DNA of 64,000 nt from Viola odorata (GCA_963691705.1 OY829539.1:19204407-19268406); one strand, 5' to 3'; positions 24,071-37,076 are shown, counted from the stretch's first letter. The notes: generated by a model not told the origin, from the letters alone. Numbers and translations: made by a program.

Positions 24071-24961
24071 CTCCCTTCGGGGTAAAATAAATGACGTTTT
24101 AGGTGTTTTCACACATATTAAGGCAATGATTGGTTCGGAAAAATCGAGACATTTTATAACTATTGTACCCCTGGCATTTTACATTATTTACGAAATTATC
24201 AGGGCTTATGTTGCCATAGCTAGGCTGGACAATTATGCCCAACACATGGCTCGCCTGGGAATCACAAGATACGACGTCGAATAGAAAAGGAATCACTGGC
24301 CATCGGCTCCAATTTCACAAACCACCGCCATTATCCACAGAAGAAATTTGCATCAATCCGACAACTACAACACCACAATACGACACCGCAATTCCCAATC
24401 TTTACCTAGTTGAAAAATTAGAACGATCCAAAGTATTAATTCGTCTTGGTTGGCTTCTATTTCTCTCTTAGCTTTGAAGATTGATTAACTTTCAAGAATA
24501 AAAAATGGCAGCTTTCGGTGCCGCGTTCAGGCGCGTGAGTTTCTATGTTGGGCAAAACCGAGGAATTGGAGCAGCTCCATATTCCGATTCGTCGGCTTCC
24601 GTTCCAAATCACTGCCACATTTCTAAGCTTGTCAAATCCAATGGAAAGCGATTGTTTCTTGTGGACACATTAGCCCTTGTAATTTACTTTTATTTACCTA
24701 ATCACCTCCTCCTTCTCTTACAAATAATTTCCCTTATCTGTATTTCAAAGTTGTGAAGCATGGCGAAAATGGAGAAAGAGGAGAGAGCGTGTTTCTCCGT
24801 ACCTGTGATGCAATGGTTGAGCCAATCTGAAGCCGCCATCGTCGACGGTAAAAAGAGGCGAGGGCAGCAGGGTCATCTTTAGCCTTGAGATGGTAGAACA
24901 TCATTTAATTTTGCACAATTTCAGCTCCTCCAGAATGACATATATTTAACCCCAGAGGGAG
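24071..24961. mobile_element. Stowaway-type element carrying a host gene fragment (Pack-type, 891 bp)
   Basis: The ends CTCCCTTCGGGGTAAAATAA and its partner GGGGTTAAATATATGTCATT (reading inward from the right) are diverged inverted repeats flanked by TA (24069-24070, 24962-24963). It is about three times the usual Stowaway length and holds the likely 5' leader and first exon of a host gene (see 24505-24678). No transposase is present. A second purine-rich stretch (24750-24880) could be another captured piece but was not identified. Confidence 0.75.
24505..24678 (+). pseudogene. Captured first exon of a DUF1640/CCDC90-like mitochondrial protein gene
   Basis: An ATG at 24505 opens 58 codons ending at a good donor site (CTT|GTAATT, intron side from 24679). 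The N-terminus is Arg/Ser-rich with no acidic residue in the first 25, like a mitochondrial presequence. The tail LVKSNGKRLFLVDTLAL matches the start of plant DUF1640 (PF07798, MCUR1/CCDC90-type coiled-coil) proteins as I remember them. The rest of that gene is absent here, and the exon sits between Stowaway-type ends, so it is read as a captured fragment rather than a functional gene. Confidence 0.6.
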
Positions 24962-25074
24962 TAATAAATAAAGGGTTATTCTTTTATTGTTCTTTTGGGT
25001 GTTCTTCGTCCCTGGGTTTTCTTTTGGCTTTTATGTTTAGTTGTGTGCTTTATGTGTTGTTGTTGAAATTGTAT

Positions 25075-26573
25075 GGGAAAAACTCAAAATTAGTACCTGC
25101 AGTCTAATTGATTAACTTATTTCAGTCCTCTGTTTTTTTTTGTTGGATTACATCCTTCCACTCTAAAATTTTGGTTCATTTCATCCCTCACCCTAACGTC
25201 ATCCATTTTTTCCGTCAGTTTGCTTACGTGTCGTGCCACGTCAAGCGACACGTCACTTACTGCTGACGTGTCACGCCACGCCACTTACTGCTGACGTGTC
25301 ACACCACGTCAATTGCCACGTCATTCTTTTCTTTCTTTTTCTTCTTCCTCCCCCGTCACCAAATTGGGTCGAAACCTTTCTATTTTTTCTTAATTAATCT
25401 ACAAACTTGCATCTACATTTGCACATACTTTTATCCACCACCAACACTGCAACATATCTGCATATTCCTCACCCAATGAAAACACTTTCACTACCTGACC
25501 TTTCCCTTACCACGACTACGCTAACTCTCTCTTTACCAATTTTTGGTGTATCCAATTTCAATTCCACTGCAAATTATTCAAAGTGAAATAAATTTCAATC
25601 CTTTTAATTTGCAGAAACACCCCAATTTCAATCCTTTTAATTTTCAGAAACCAACCCTTTTAGCACGATTAAATCAAGAAACAATCAATTTGTGAAAAAA
25701 CAAGAACGGATCCGGATTCGTTCATACAAAATCCAGATTCGTTCATCACGACCCGGATCCGTTCATCACGAAACCCGACTCCACACCAACCTCTCTGAAA
25801 AAAGCCAATCCAAAAATCCAAAAACCCTTGCCATATCAATTAAATCCAATTCCTCTCCGATTAAATCCAAATCACAACAACAAATTCAAATACCCTCTCC
25901 ATCTCTTACTCCCTGCCGAAACCAAACATACCAAAATTTTCAGTTTCCACCTAAAATCAATCCAACCCGAACCCAGCTGAGACAAATCCCGACCACAATT
26001 TTCAGTTTCCACCTAAAATCAATCCAAAACCAATTACCCATACCAACCAATTAATCCAAACCAGAAAAGAAATAAAACAGAAAAGAAAGGAGAGGGAGGG
26101 TGGTGGTGTTCTTCAACCATGGTAATAATCGATGGTGACGAGAGACTGACGAATACGAAGTGATAAGAAGTAAAGATGTTTTTCATGTGTTGTTTTCGTT
26201 CATGGTGAAGAGTTTGCAGAGAGAGAGAGAGAGAAAAGTTGAAGTGAAGTGGCAGAAAAAGAAAAGGCTTTTAATTTTTTTCACCATTGTTTTTAATTTA
26301 GTTTTACAGGTACGGAGAATGAGAGATGAGAAAGACCAAGGGAGAAACGGCGTCGTTTCACGCAAAATTGGTTTCTGCCTACGTGGCGTGACACATCAGC
26401 AGTCAGTGACGTGGCACGACACGTAAGTAAACTGACGGAAAAATGGATGGCGTTAGGGTGAGGGATGAAATGAACCAAAATTTTAGAGTGGAAGGATGTA
26501 ATCCAACAAAAAAAACAGAGGGCTGAAATAAGTCAATCAATTAGACTGCAGGTACTAATTTTAGGTTTTTCCC
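25075..26573. mobile_element. Non-autonomous Mutator-like element (1499 bp)
   Basis: Inverted repeats of about 200 bp (25075-25280 and 26385-26573), about 95 percent alike by eye, begin GGGAAAAACT/GGGAAAAACC. A perfect 9-bp target duplication AAATTGTAT flanks it (25066-25074 and 26574-26582), the size expected for Mutator-like elements. The inner ends of the repeats are packed with ACGTCA, CACGTC and ACGTGTC words. No transposase is present. The middle has a proline- and serine-rich frame (25692-26054) with an internal duplication of a TTTTCAGTTTCCACC segment; its origin is unknown. Confidence 0.92.
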
Positions 26574-26582
26574 AAATTGTAT

Positions 26583-27514
26583 TTATGTGCTGGAAAGTGG
26601 ACAAAATTTAGAACTTAATTTGTTATTGGGTAGCCTAATGTATAGTTGTAAAAGTCTTAGTAAGTTCTTTGATTTTAAATTTTGTTCATTTTAAATATAC
26701 TATAATGTTTTGTAAAGAATTTGTTCTTTATTTTAATATAATTTTTTATCTGAGCAACTTAAATATATTAATAGAAGGAATAATGATTTGTGAGAGGATG
26801 AATAAGACAGTATTGTAGGTTACTAGCTGGGTTATATGCAGATCGACCTCAAACTATAAAAAAAAAGATTTTTTGAAAAATAAAGGAGGAAAAAATTTAT
26901 TATCTAAGGAATATGTAAAAATATCTGTTGTGGTGAAGTAATAACTGATAAGAGATTAGTCCATTTTTTATTAAAGTGTCTGGCTTGAGTTTAGGAATAG
27001 AACAAATCATGCTAAAAGAATCGTTTCTATTTAAAGGTCTGACAATGCTCAAACACGATTAATCTTAAACGTAGACGAGAGAACACTTAAGGAAGGAAAA
27101 AAAAACAAAGAAAGAAAGAAGAAAATAGGTCAATGAAATAGATTTGTTTTTTCTTTTCTAATTATAAACAGAAAAAGGAGTAAAACATGACGTAAGCCAG
27201 GGATAATAAATCTCCACCGTCACCACGAACTACTCTAGCTGTGCCAAATTGAAACAAAACACCCACATACCTTCTTTGGCCATAGAGAGAGAGAGGGGAA
27301 AAGAAAAAGATTAGGAGTATAATTTATTACTACCATCTTAACAAGCACCTTCCTTTCTGTTCTGTCTCTGTTACAGGCTTATTTGTATGTTCTTTATATG
27401 AATCTTTCCTCCTTCAGATAACTATTCCACGTTTCTTTCTTCTTTCTGGTTTCACATCTCGTCCCTTGTTGGTGTTCTACTTTTTGGGTGTTCCTTCGTT
27501 TTTGCCTGCCTCTA
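26583..27514. promoter_or_regulatory. Upstream region of the APR-like gene
   Basis: No gene was seen. The last 250 bp are pyrimidine-rich with a GAGAGAGAGAG tract near 27284-27296, typical of a plant 5' leader and core promoter. No definite TATA box was assigned. Confidence 0.4.
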
Positions 27515-30500
27515 ATGGGTTTTAAATCGATAGTAATAATCTTCATCTGTCTTGGGTGCTTGTCTTCGCCTCAAATTGTGAGGGCTTCGCCGTCTACGTG
27601 CTCTGATGAATCTCCTTTGTTTCTTTTTAATCTCGAATCTCAATGCCCTCTCTCGATCTCTCCAAATCCACCACTTGAGGTAAGTTTCTCTCTTCTTCTT
27701 TTTTCCCCCTTAATATTAGTTTTCGTTTCATTGACTTTGTCGGCTGTATTGTATTTACCTCATGGGTTGTTTAGGTTTTGATTTGATTTGTTGATTTCAT
27801 GAGGTTTCTGATTGACCCATGTTTGTTTTTGATCTGTTTCATGGTTTTTTTTATTCCTTTTACTTTCGTTCACTAAATTCCTGTTTTTTCATGTAGAAAT
27901 AAGTGAAATTTTTAGGTTCCGTCCTGTGGGGAATTTGTGAATTTGAACAGGAACAGTTAATGGCTGACTTTTCCTATTTTACTCTTACGCGTCATAGGAG
28001 AAATTGGACAATTCTTTTATGCTGTAAATACAAAGTTGAATATGGACTTTTTATGTATTTTGTTCTAGAAGATCTATTTATGCCTAATTGTCATTGATGG
28101 AGGACTTCAAATTTGGAATTTAGTGTTATTATGGAGAAAGGAAACAATATTTGAGTGAGGCTACTGGTGGCCCTTTTAATTTCGATTATGCTAGGAGTGG
28201 TTACACATCTAGTCTTTAGGTTTAGGAATTTCTAGAGGAGTGCTATAGTTCTAGTAATGCATTTTCCAGCTCAGAAGTATGTCCTGAGTTTCATAGTTAA
28301 TCCTTAATGTTTATGGAAATACATGACATTCATGAAACAAAGCAGTCCACCTTAGAGTATCTATTTGATTTCAAATGACAGTTCTTATGATTGTTTTTAT
28401 ATATTCAGTAATGTAGAATAGGAATCAAAGCAGGTTGAATGACGAGGCTGCTGATGAGAAGCTATCAAGCTTTTGTAAGTTAGGGGACTTGAGACCTAAC
28501 CCTGCTTTACTTTGCAGGAAGTACCAATGAGCTACAAGCTCTTTGGTCACTAACAAGCTTTATGCTGATTGGAAAAAATCTCAGTTACCATAATAGGAAA
28601 AAAGAACCCTGCCTGGGAATATAATTATTCCACATAATTTGCTTTCCTAAAATATTTGATCTAAAAAGGATACAGATCCGACATGTGACATTGCAGTCAA
28701 ATGACATCTCCATGTAGAACCATGGAACTCAATCCTTTTGTGTGAGCAAGCCGATAGTGATGGAGTCGTAAGAAGATTGTATCAATGAAGAAGATTTAAC
28801 CATCGAACTATCTTAAATAGTTATCAAAAGTGCTTGAGAATAGATATTCAGGGATTCTAAAGATTCATTACGTGATATTTAGTGGACTTCTCTCTTGATA
28901 CCCCTTTCTTTTCAGTGAAACTTAGTTTCCAGAAGAAATGTGGGCCATTATTACAATCCTTTGCTTATGTGTCATTTTCTTTTTGGTGAAAGAAAAGTCC
29001 CCATATTTGGCATTGACTGGATCTTTTGTTCATTACTTGGAATTCTGGATTTTCTTATGTCCACTGCACAGTTATTTGGGATGAACTTAGAAAAGAAAGA
29101 AAAGATCAAGATTTCTCTGTGAAAAGATTGATGATCCATGTTCATTGGAAGGTAGAAGTTATGAGGATCATAGAGGAACTTCACAGGAGCAAAACTTCCA
29201 AACATATTTAAAGCACACTATGGTCTGCCCAAGTAATGATTAAATTCGTAAAGAAATTATACCTCACTTTTTGTCAACTGAGAAATACATCTGGGTTAAA
29301 GTTGAAGAGAAATACTTTTAAAACATGGTCTTTTCTGAAAAGTGCATTGTTTTTTTCATTTTTCCTTTTCGGTTTTTATTTGATGTGCTATAATGACTGT
29401 ACTCAAGCAAAATAAATCCCCAAGTGAAGTTGATGCTTAACTTCTTTTATTGACTAGCTTGTTCTGACGTGTGAAGATAGAGTTTAAAACATGACCTCAT
29501 GTTGAAGATATAGTTAAAAACAAGACAGCTCTGAAAAATGCAATGTTTCTTCCGGGTTTTATTTGATGTATTAAAACTGACTGTACTCAAGCTAAATAAA
29601 TGAAACCCCCAAGTGATATCTATACCTAACTGCTTGTATTGACTAGCTTGTTATGGCGTGTGACCAACTTTCAGCTCAACTGTCCCCAAGTCTTACTATG
29701 TTTGTTTGTGAAAAAAATTTTTTTTTTGTTCAAATTAACAAATGAGGATAGGGTAGTCTATCAAACTGTGCTAGAGTTGTCAGAGAGGAAATGGCCTTTG
29801 GTGATTACAAGACCAATAGTTAAAGATGTGTTCAGCAACAGCTAAGCAATGAGGGTGCTGTTCTCTGCCGTAGTCTAAGTGACTTTAGGACCTTTAAGTA
29901 TTGTTAATCCTCTCCCTCACAGTATCTATGGTCCTTGTTAATACCTAGCTCCTCCTCCCCCTTCAATTCTATCTCGCACAAAATTTATATTGCAACATTT
30001 CAGTTCCTATGCAACTCGATTTCTAGCATAAAGGATGTCATCTACTACTTTTCTTTGTCATTGTAGTGAAAGAGGTCATTGCAAATGGTTGGTACCTTTT
30101 GCCTCTTTATGCTGAAGTGAAACCACTAATCAAACATCTTGTTCGAAACAGATATGAGTCTGTTAACTACCAAACAGGATTAGTCTCAGTTGAGAGGACA
30201 CCCGGAGGAACAAAAAAGAAAAGATAAGAATGAAAAGTATTTAACTCCAAATTGCACTTTCAATTTCTTTGTTTACAGAAAAAATTGGCAAAATAAACAA
30301 AGCGTGAAGATATCTGTGGCTTTTCAGTCCTTGTGTACTGAGCTTCATAGCTAGTTTTCTGTAACATTCTAAAAATTAACTCCTGCACCATCCACAAATC
30401 TGAAATCCATTTTCTCTTTAATGAGTCTCTACATACTTTTTTTCCGCCTTTTGTCTTCATGCCGTGTTTTCTGGAAATTTGTAGTTTCGTGCTATGATGT

Positions 30501-32170
30501 GAACTGATGTATGATATTCTATAGCGTACCCAACCCTTTGAGACGTATTTGTAGTATATACGATATGCCTGCATATCTCATCATTTACTAGTTTAGTAAA
30601 GACTTCTTATGTAATCATTTGTTCTCTGGTGGTCCTAGTTTTGCATTGCTCTACTGTACTTAGGTGTCTATCTTTGTTATCAATAGGTGGATGGAAACTT
30701 CCTGGATAGAGCTTTGAGTTCAAATCAGAGGAATGCTTATACGTCTGTACTAATTTATGCTTCTTGGTGCCCGTTCTCTCATGCTATGCGTCCTAAGTTT
30801 GAAATGCTTGGTTCTATGTTCCCTCAAATAGAGCATTTGGCAGTGGAACAATCTGCTATTCTCCCGAGGTATCGTGCCCCTAATTTCACCTGCTTCTGAT
30901 GTTTATGTTATTATTGCTGGTTGGAAGTAATACATTTGTCCTCGGATGCATTTAATCTACGGTCTTCAGATTGTGAAAGTTTTTCAAGGAACTAAATAAA
31001 ATGATGATTCTTTCTGTTGTTTCATCCTTATAGTCATCTCTTCTGCTTAAAAATTGTTATGCTGTGTGCTCAATATGCTTGTGCTTGTGCTGTCATCTAT
31101 ACATACTCGACCAAAGCTGCATCCTGATGCCTACATTCTTGGGACAGGCCCAGTATTTGTCAAAAATAAAAATTGAAACATGGTTGCCTACATCTACGGA
31201 TGTTAGGTTTATGATTAAAATGTACTTTAACAATTTCTCATTATCCTTTGAAGTATTGAATGCTTATTTTTATCAGGATGCTGTTTAATCCTATCATTCA
31301 TCGATTAGATTTTCATATCTACTAACATCTGTTTTATTTTTTTGGCAGTGTATTCTCAAGAAATGGAGTTCATAGCCTGCCTTCAATACTAATAGTCAAC
31401 CAGACATCGAAGGTCCGTTATAGTGGGCCAAAGGATCTCAAATCCCTTGTACAATTTTATAAGAAAACAACAGGTAATTTATTCTGCTGGTCAGTCAGTG
31501 TGTGAATTAAACATTGTGTGTTATGATTTCTCATGGCTTCTTATCCTAGAGAGAAGATAATGGAGGGGTTGGGGAGATAGAGACTGTGTCATTTTTCTAA
31601 GGAATTTATAGATTATCAAGAACTACCATTTGTACTAGCGAATGCCTTACACCCACCTTCCTGCATTCCCCAACTTAGCCAAGTTTTGGAGTAGTCAGTA
31701 TAATTGTTTGTTGCTTGTATTCATGATATGACTGTGTTTCAGGGCTAGAGCCAGTTCAGTATTTTGCTGTAGATGAGCCAACTAGTTTTAAAGACTCTGA
31801 AGAATCAATAATGAAGCCATGGGTTGGGTCATCATTGGAGGAGATAAGGAAAAGGGAGCCTTATTTGGCATTTGCTGTACTGTTCCTCGCCTTACGGGTG
31901 CTGCTATTTGTATATCCCAAAGTTTTATCCCATCTCAAGGTTTTCTATCGCTCATATGTTCTTCCATGTTTCAACTTGGAAATATTCGGTGAAACTAGCC
32001 AGTTATTTGGGCGTTTCCTTCACATGGTTGATGTGAGAAGGATATGGACAAAGCTAAGAATATGCAAGACCAGAAACTTCCAAGAAGGTGCAAAAAACTG
32101 CCGTGTTTGGGCTTCTTCACTGGCTTCAGTTTCTTTGGGTGAAGCTTCGTCAGCTCGATCTAGTTCTTAA
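27515..32170 (+). CDS. APRL7: 5'-adenylylsulfate reductase-like protein (APRL5/APRL7 type)
   Basis: Four exons (27515-27679, 30687-30868, 31349-31473, 31743-32170) give 299 residues. A signal peptide covers about residues 1-24. A thioredoxin-like domain follows, with active-site WCPFS at Trp82-Cys83-Pro84-Phe85-Ser86, so only the first redox cysteine is kept, as is usual for plant APR-like proteins. A cis-proline segment (HSLPSILIV) lies near residue 130. One membrane helix covers about residues 198-219, with a basic, Ser-rich C-terminal tail. The protein is expected in the secretory pathway membrane with its redox domain in the lumen. The sulfate-reductase domain of true APR is absent, so sulfate reduction should not be inferred. 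Intron 1 is about 3.0 kb. The paralog number is a guess from gene order. Confidence 0.9.
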
Positions 32171-34998
32171 AACAGACTTGTGTTTCTTGTGGCCATCATG
32201 TTGAGGATAGAAAAGGAATCCCAGTGCAGTACTGTATTACAAGATGGTTTTAACGAGACAACTCGCAGGTAGCTTGCCCCCGTCCCCCGACTCTTTATCT
32301 CTCTCTCTCTCTTTAGTTCACGTTTTAAGTTTATTATTAGTGATGATGATGATAGCTAGAGCTCTCGTACGTTGTTTGAGTTTTTGGAAGGAAGCAAAAC
32401 AGGGAATGTAAATTTGAGAACAACTTACTTTTTTCATGTAAATTATATGATTTGAAGGAACATCTACACATATAGTGGAATGTAAGCATACTTTGTGCTA
32501 ATGGCCCTTATGACTTGAGAAATATATGATAAAGGGTCACCAATAGACTGTTTTTGATGACGGTTAGTGAGTAGTGCGGTGCTCTCACCTTTTTAGCAAA
32601 AGATCGTTAGTTCAATCTATGTATAGTCTTGATCTGGTGGATTTATGGGTATTTGAGGTTAAGGGAAAAAACTGCTTTAGATGGCATGAAATTTTTTGAT
32701 CCGTTGAAGTTGTTTTTGCGCAACAATTTTGTGATGCCGCTGCCGACAATAGTTGTGGTGGGGGATCAATCACATTCATTTCATGCTATACATATTGCCA
32801 ATATTTGATAAGCACTTGCATTTGACTTTATTTATTTATTATTATTATTATTATTAATGTAGCAAATTTGGTAAAGCGTGCAATCTAGAATACAAATACA
32901 ACCCCTTCAAAAAAAAAAAAAAGTACAAATACAACAATCTCTTTCTTGCATAAATAAAGGCATGTCAATTTTAATGGTTTTAGGCTTGCCAGTTGCCACA
33001 ACGTGTTAGGAAGAAGACACCGTACAGAAATGATATGCATTGATCATTTTACGTTTTACATAGCTTGCAAGCCAAAATGGTGATGAAAAGTGAGAACAAA
33101 TATTATATTAAAAAATTACACTAATGATTTTATTATAGTCATTTATAAATGAGTAAGGTGACTTTACGAATAAAATTATTTTTATTTTTTTAATTAATCA
33201 TTAAAAATGTCTTTTTATAGTTAGATAGAATCAATTGTTTCTTGGATTAGTATTCAACTAGTCTTATGCCCGCGTTGAGCGAATATATTATTATTTTAGT
33301 TTACATTAATAGAATTTTATAACATAAGATATTAAAGAATTGAAATATACTGTTAATATGATATAGTAAAAGATTTTAATTTATTAAAATTTAATAGTAC
33401 ATTATTAATATTTTTAATATATTTATATGCAATATAACCTTAATTTTAAAAAATGATTATAATAGTAGTAAGAAGTAATAACTAATAACTAATCAATGAA
33501 TATAACTATAAAAAATAAGAATTGAGTCTAATTTTGTCATCCAACTCTTTCTTATTCTAATTTACGTGGATATATATTGTGCCGAGTAGTAGGACCATGA
33601 TCATTTATTTGTATATAACTTTGGATAATCTTGTTTAACTTTTAAATGTTGGATAATTAATTTTGTTTATAAATGTTAGAATATATATATAACACCAAAA
33701 CGATAAATTGAGATTTTCGATACTCAATATATCTTAATCTTATAAATAAATTTAAGATGACTACTACTACAAAATTAATAACCTCATTATACATACTAGT
33801 CAACTTTAAAACACCAAAAACGGAATACTCTACTCAAACAAACTCTGCAATTTTTATAATCAAAATCAAGATTTTAGTAACTTGATTTCATTTTAGTACA
33901 TACCTTTGTGTTTTTTTTGTTCGTTACTCCTTGTTTTTCTCCCTTCATCGCCAAGACTTGGTCTATGCAGGCTACCATAGTCTTCAAAGAGTGTCTAAGA
34001 AGTATTGTCATCTTTTTGTTTATTTCTTTTTCTCTTTATCTTTTTCAGTGTTCTCTTTCTCATTTCGAACACCATAAAATTTTATGAGGGTAATTTTTCG
34101 AGCAAAATTTTCTTCATTTCTCATAATTCAAACCCGAGATACGAATACAGTAAACACGTTCGTCCCTTCTCCCTCAAACACTTTCATACGGCTGGCAAAA
34201 TAGCATATGAAAATGTGCCATATTTGCAGCAAATTTGTGGCCTCTTTTACATTTTTTCAAGTTTCAACATATTAATTCACAGTGATACAAAAGATCAGTA
34301 AAGTCACAAGATACCAACCTCTCACTTTCCCTCCCCCCCCCCCCTCTTTTCTCTTAAAAACCTAAAGTCATTTTCATTCCAAGCCAATTCACACAAGCAA
34401 AGCAACCAACAGTCCCACACCCTCTCCTCTCCCCCCCATCCCCTCATCAATGGAATCTCTACCCAATTCTCTCTCTTGAAATGCATAAAGAGATGAAAAG
34501 AGGAACCTAAACCCACCTCTCTTCTTTTCGTTTCAAGAACATGGACTGTTAGTTCTAATTTATCCAAAGTTACATTATAGTAATCAATAAAATTGTGATG
34601 TGTTGAGTGTAAAAAAGAAAGAACCCAATTAATAATTGAAAAGAAATATCAAGAAACTCTATTAAAAAGAAGGATGCTTCTAGGTGGGTCCCAGTGGGCC
34701 AGCACCCAATTTTGTCCGCAAACCATCACATACCTATCCAAATAGCTAGCCATCTCATCAGTCACCACTCCAGGAGCAAAACAAGACACCAGGAGCGGTG
34801 GCCTTTGTGCTGAGCTGCTCATACTTCTCATCGTGAAAATTCCATACATCACTCCATGACATGAGAAGCAGCCCACCTTCTCTGATCATATAATTCAACT
34901 CCTAAATCAAATAAAAAACCTCTCTCTCCTTCACCCAATTCTACCATCAAACCCAAATCAAGAAAAAAAGAAAAATTTCCTCCAATTAAGTCTAAAGC
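32171..34998. other. Gene-free intergenic region
   Basis: The 3' flank of the APR-like gene is followed by AT-rich sequence. A possible decayed Helitron 3' end (minus strand CGCTCAACGCGG hairpin followed by CTAGT) lies near 33255-33290. The segment 34320-34350 is a C-rich tract, and 34860-34998 is a likely leader for the next gene. No other gene was recognised. Confidence 0.4.
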
Positions 34999-36179
34999 AT
35001 GGATCTTGATGGGTGGGAAATTTTGCCCCATGGTGGCTACCTTGATTACCATGAAGATGATAAAGAAAAGATTTTGGGAGGAGGCAACAAACATAACCCA
35101 TATTCAAAAAGTGTGTTCAACATGAACTACTTTGATTGCCCAACTTCACCACCAAGAAAATCAAGGGTTGTCCCTAATCAGTACTTTCCAGTTGAAATTC
35201 AGTTGGGGCAAACCACCACCACAACCACTGACATGGGAGTGATCATGCCTGTTGTCAAAGATCCTAACTTTGGATCAAAAGAAGCTGATCAAGACTCAGT
35301 TTCTCAAGTTTTCTTCAAGAAAATGAAGGAAAATGAATTTGTCGACATGAAACTAGACTCCCCTAAATCTCCCACAAAAGCAGCAGGGTTTTCCCTTCCT
35401 CCCCCACTTGATGCTGCTCCTTTCAATTTTGTTGAGGGGAAGAGTGATGCCTTGGAGACCAAGATCACTTCTCCAAGAATCAAAAAATTAGAAATGGAAA
35501 CAGAACAAGAAGTAGAAGAAGAGGATGTTTCTTGGGAGGAGAACAGTGCTGGATTTGATCTGTGGAAATGGAGCTTGACTGGGATTGGTGCTATCTGCTC
35601 CTTTGGTGTTGCTGCTGCCACTGTCTGTATCATCATTCTTGGAAGCAGCCAAACAAACAAGCATCAGCAACAAAAGTTCAGGTTCCAGATTTACAATGAT
35701 GACAAGGTTTGCTCCTGTCTCTTAGTTAGTACTGATCTTGCAAATTTTAAGATTTTACTTGAATGCTTGCTGCTTTGTGAAGTATGTTTCCTTGTTTATG
35801 GATGTGTTTTTTCTTTCTGAATGATCACTTTAAGTTCTAGATCTTATGGTAAGAAACCATGTTGCTCTATGAAGTATTCTAATTGATGTGGCAAGGTTAC
35901 TTTTGCGATCAATGGACTTGTAATAACCAAATTTAAAGATCCCTCCTTTGTAATATTCAAGACAGAGCAAGAACAGAGCTTATTCTTTTAGAACTGATCT
36001 TATCGCACGACTATTGTTCTTACCGCTAATTGGTGACCAATGTTGTTACGTTACAGAGGATCAAGGAAGTAGTTCAGTATTCAGCAAAACTGAATGGAGC
36101 AATTTCAGCAGTTAGAGGAGGAGTTCCAATTCACAGAGCTCAAATCACCTATGGTGGGTACTATGATCATGGTCTTTGA
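34999..36179 (+). CDS. Plant single-pass membrane protein of unknown function (AT5G18130-like)
   Basis: Two exons (34999-35706 and 36057-36179) join in frame through a GT-AG intron and give 276 residues. The start MDLDGWEILP and the motif FDCPTSPP are typical of a small plant family I remember next to APR-like genes in Arabidopsis (AT5G18130/AT3G03870). Residues 40-185 are polar and acidic with several SPK/SPR-type sites. One hydrophobic helix covers about residues 194-216 (GAICSFGVAAATVCIIILG). The C-terminal exon encodes a conserved short tail (YSAKLNGAISAVRGG..YYDHGL). There is no signal peptide, so the acidic N-terminal part is probably cytosolic. No biochemical function is known to me. 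Confidence 0.88.
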
Positions 36180-37076
36180 CGCAATAATATGCCCAATTGC
36201 CACTTGCTGTCAAAGTTCTGATGAGTCTGCTGTTTAGTAAGTTAGTATATAATAATGTAAGGTTTTATATCAATCATATCAGATATCTATTGTACATATA
36301 AAAACAAATCCGTGTATTTTGATGTTTTTATAGATTCTAATGAAATCAATCTTGTTTGTATAATAGATTCCTTATTATGCAATGTTGGTATCTTCATGTG
36401 ATCCATTTGTAGCATGGTTAAAGTTTGTAACTATGGGAGATGACCCAATTAAATCTTATTAATCAAGCAGAATTTGCAGATAGTATTCAATCAGCACAAT
36501 TGAAAATCTCTCATTGGTTTGCAACCCTAGGGTTTAGATTTTACCAGAAATATTAGCCAATGTCTGATGAATCAATTAGTATTAGTTTATTCTCGTTAGA
36601 AATGACAATAACTCTGTATGACCAATGGGTGTATACTTCCTAATTTTAATATTTAGATTAATTTGCTTATTTTTAATTCAGATTTTAGATTTGAGTTTTA
36701 AAATTGAGAAAATTATATATTTTTTAAAATCTAACCATATTCAAATAAGATTATTTTTTTATCAAAAAAGTAAAGCGTAGTTTTTGATGGAGCTCTCGTA
36801 AAGTCTTCAGGATATTTTGTTATAGGGCATGGGGGAAGAATAATGAGTGATTGAACCAACAAACTAACCAAAACAAAAGAGATTTATTGGTCATGCCCCA
36901 CCGTGGAAAGTGAATCTTCTCTTTTTTTGTTTGGTTAAGTGAATCTTCTCTTATTGCGTTGCGTAGTAAGATGATCGCCACATGCTCATCTCAATTTGTT
37001 GTCAAAGATGGAGGGAGGAATTTGGTTGGTTGAATTAGTGATGTGAAGTCGCAATTGGAATTATGCGTTGGATACA
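36180..37076. other. Gene-free intergenic region
   Basis: This is the 3' flank of the membrane-protein gene plus AT-rich sequence. No coding, RNA or repeat structure was recognised. Confidence 0.4.

Noticed and set aside
24505..24756. An intact DUF1640 gene starting here
   Set aside because: Only the first exon is found before the right end of the element at 24961; no later exon with the conserved coiled coil follows within several kb.
25692..26054. Proline/serine-rich frame inside the Mutator-like element
   Set aside because: Low complexity with an internal duplication and no recognisable domain; not evidence for a gene.
34322..34345. C-rich tract upstream of the membrane-protein gene as a regulatory element
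   Set aside because: A plain pyrimidine run with no specific motif; may also vary by polymerase slippage.
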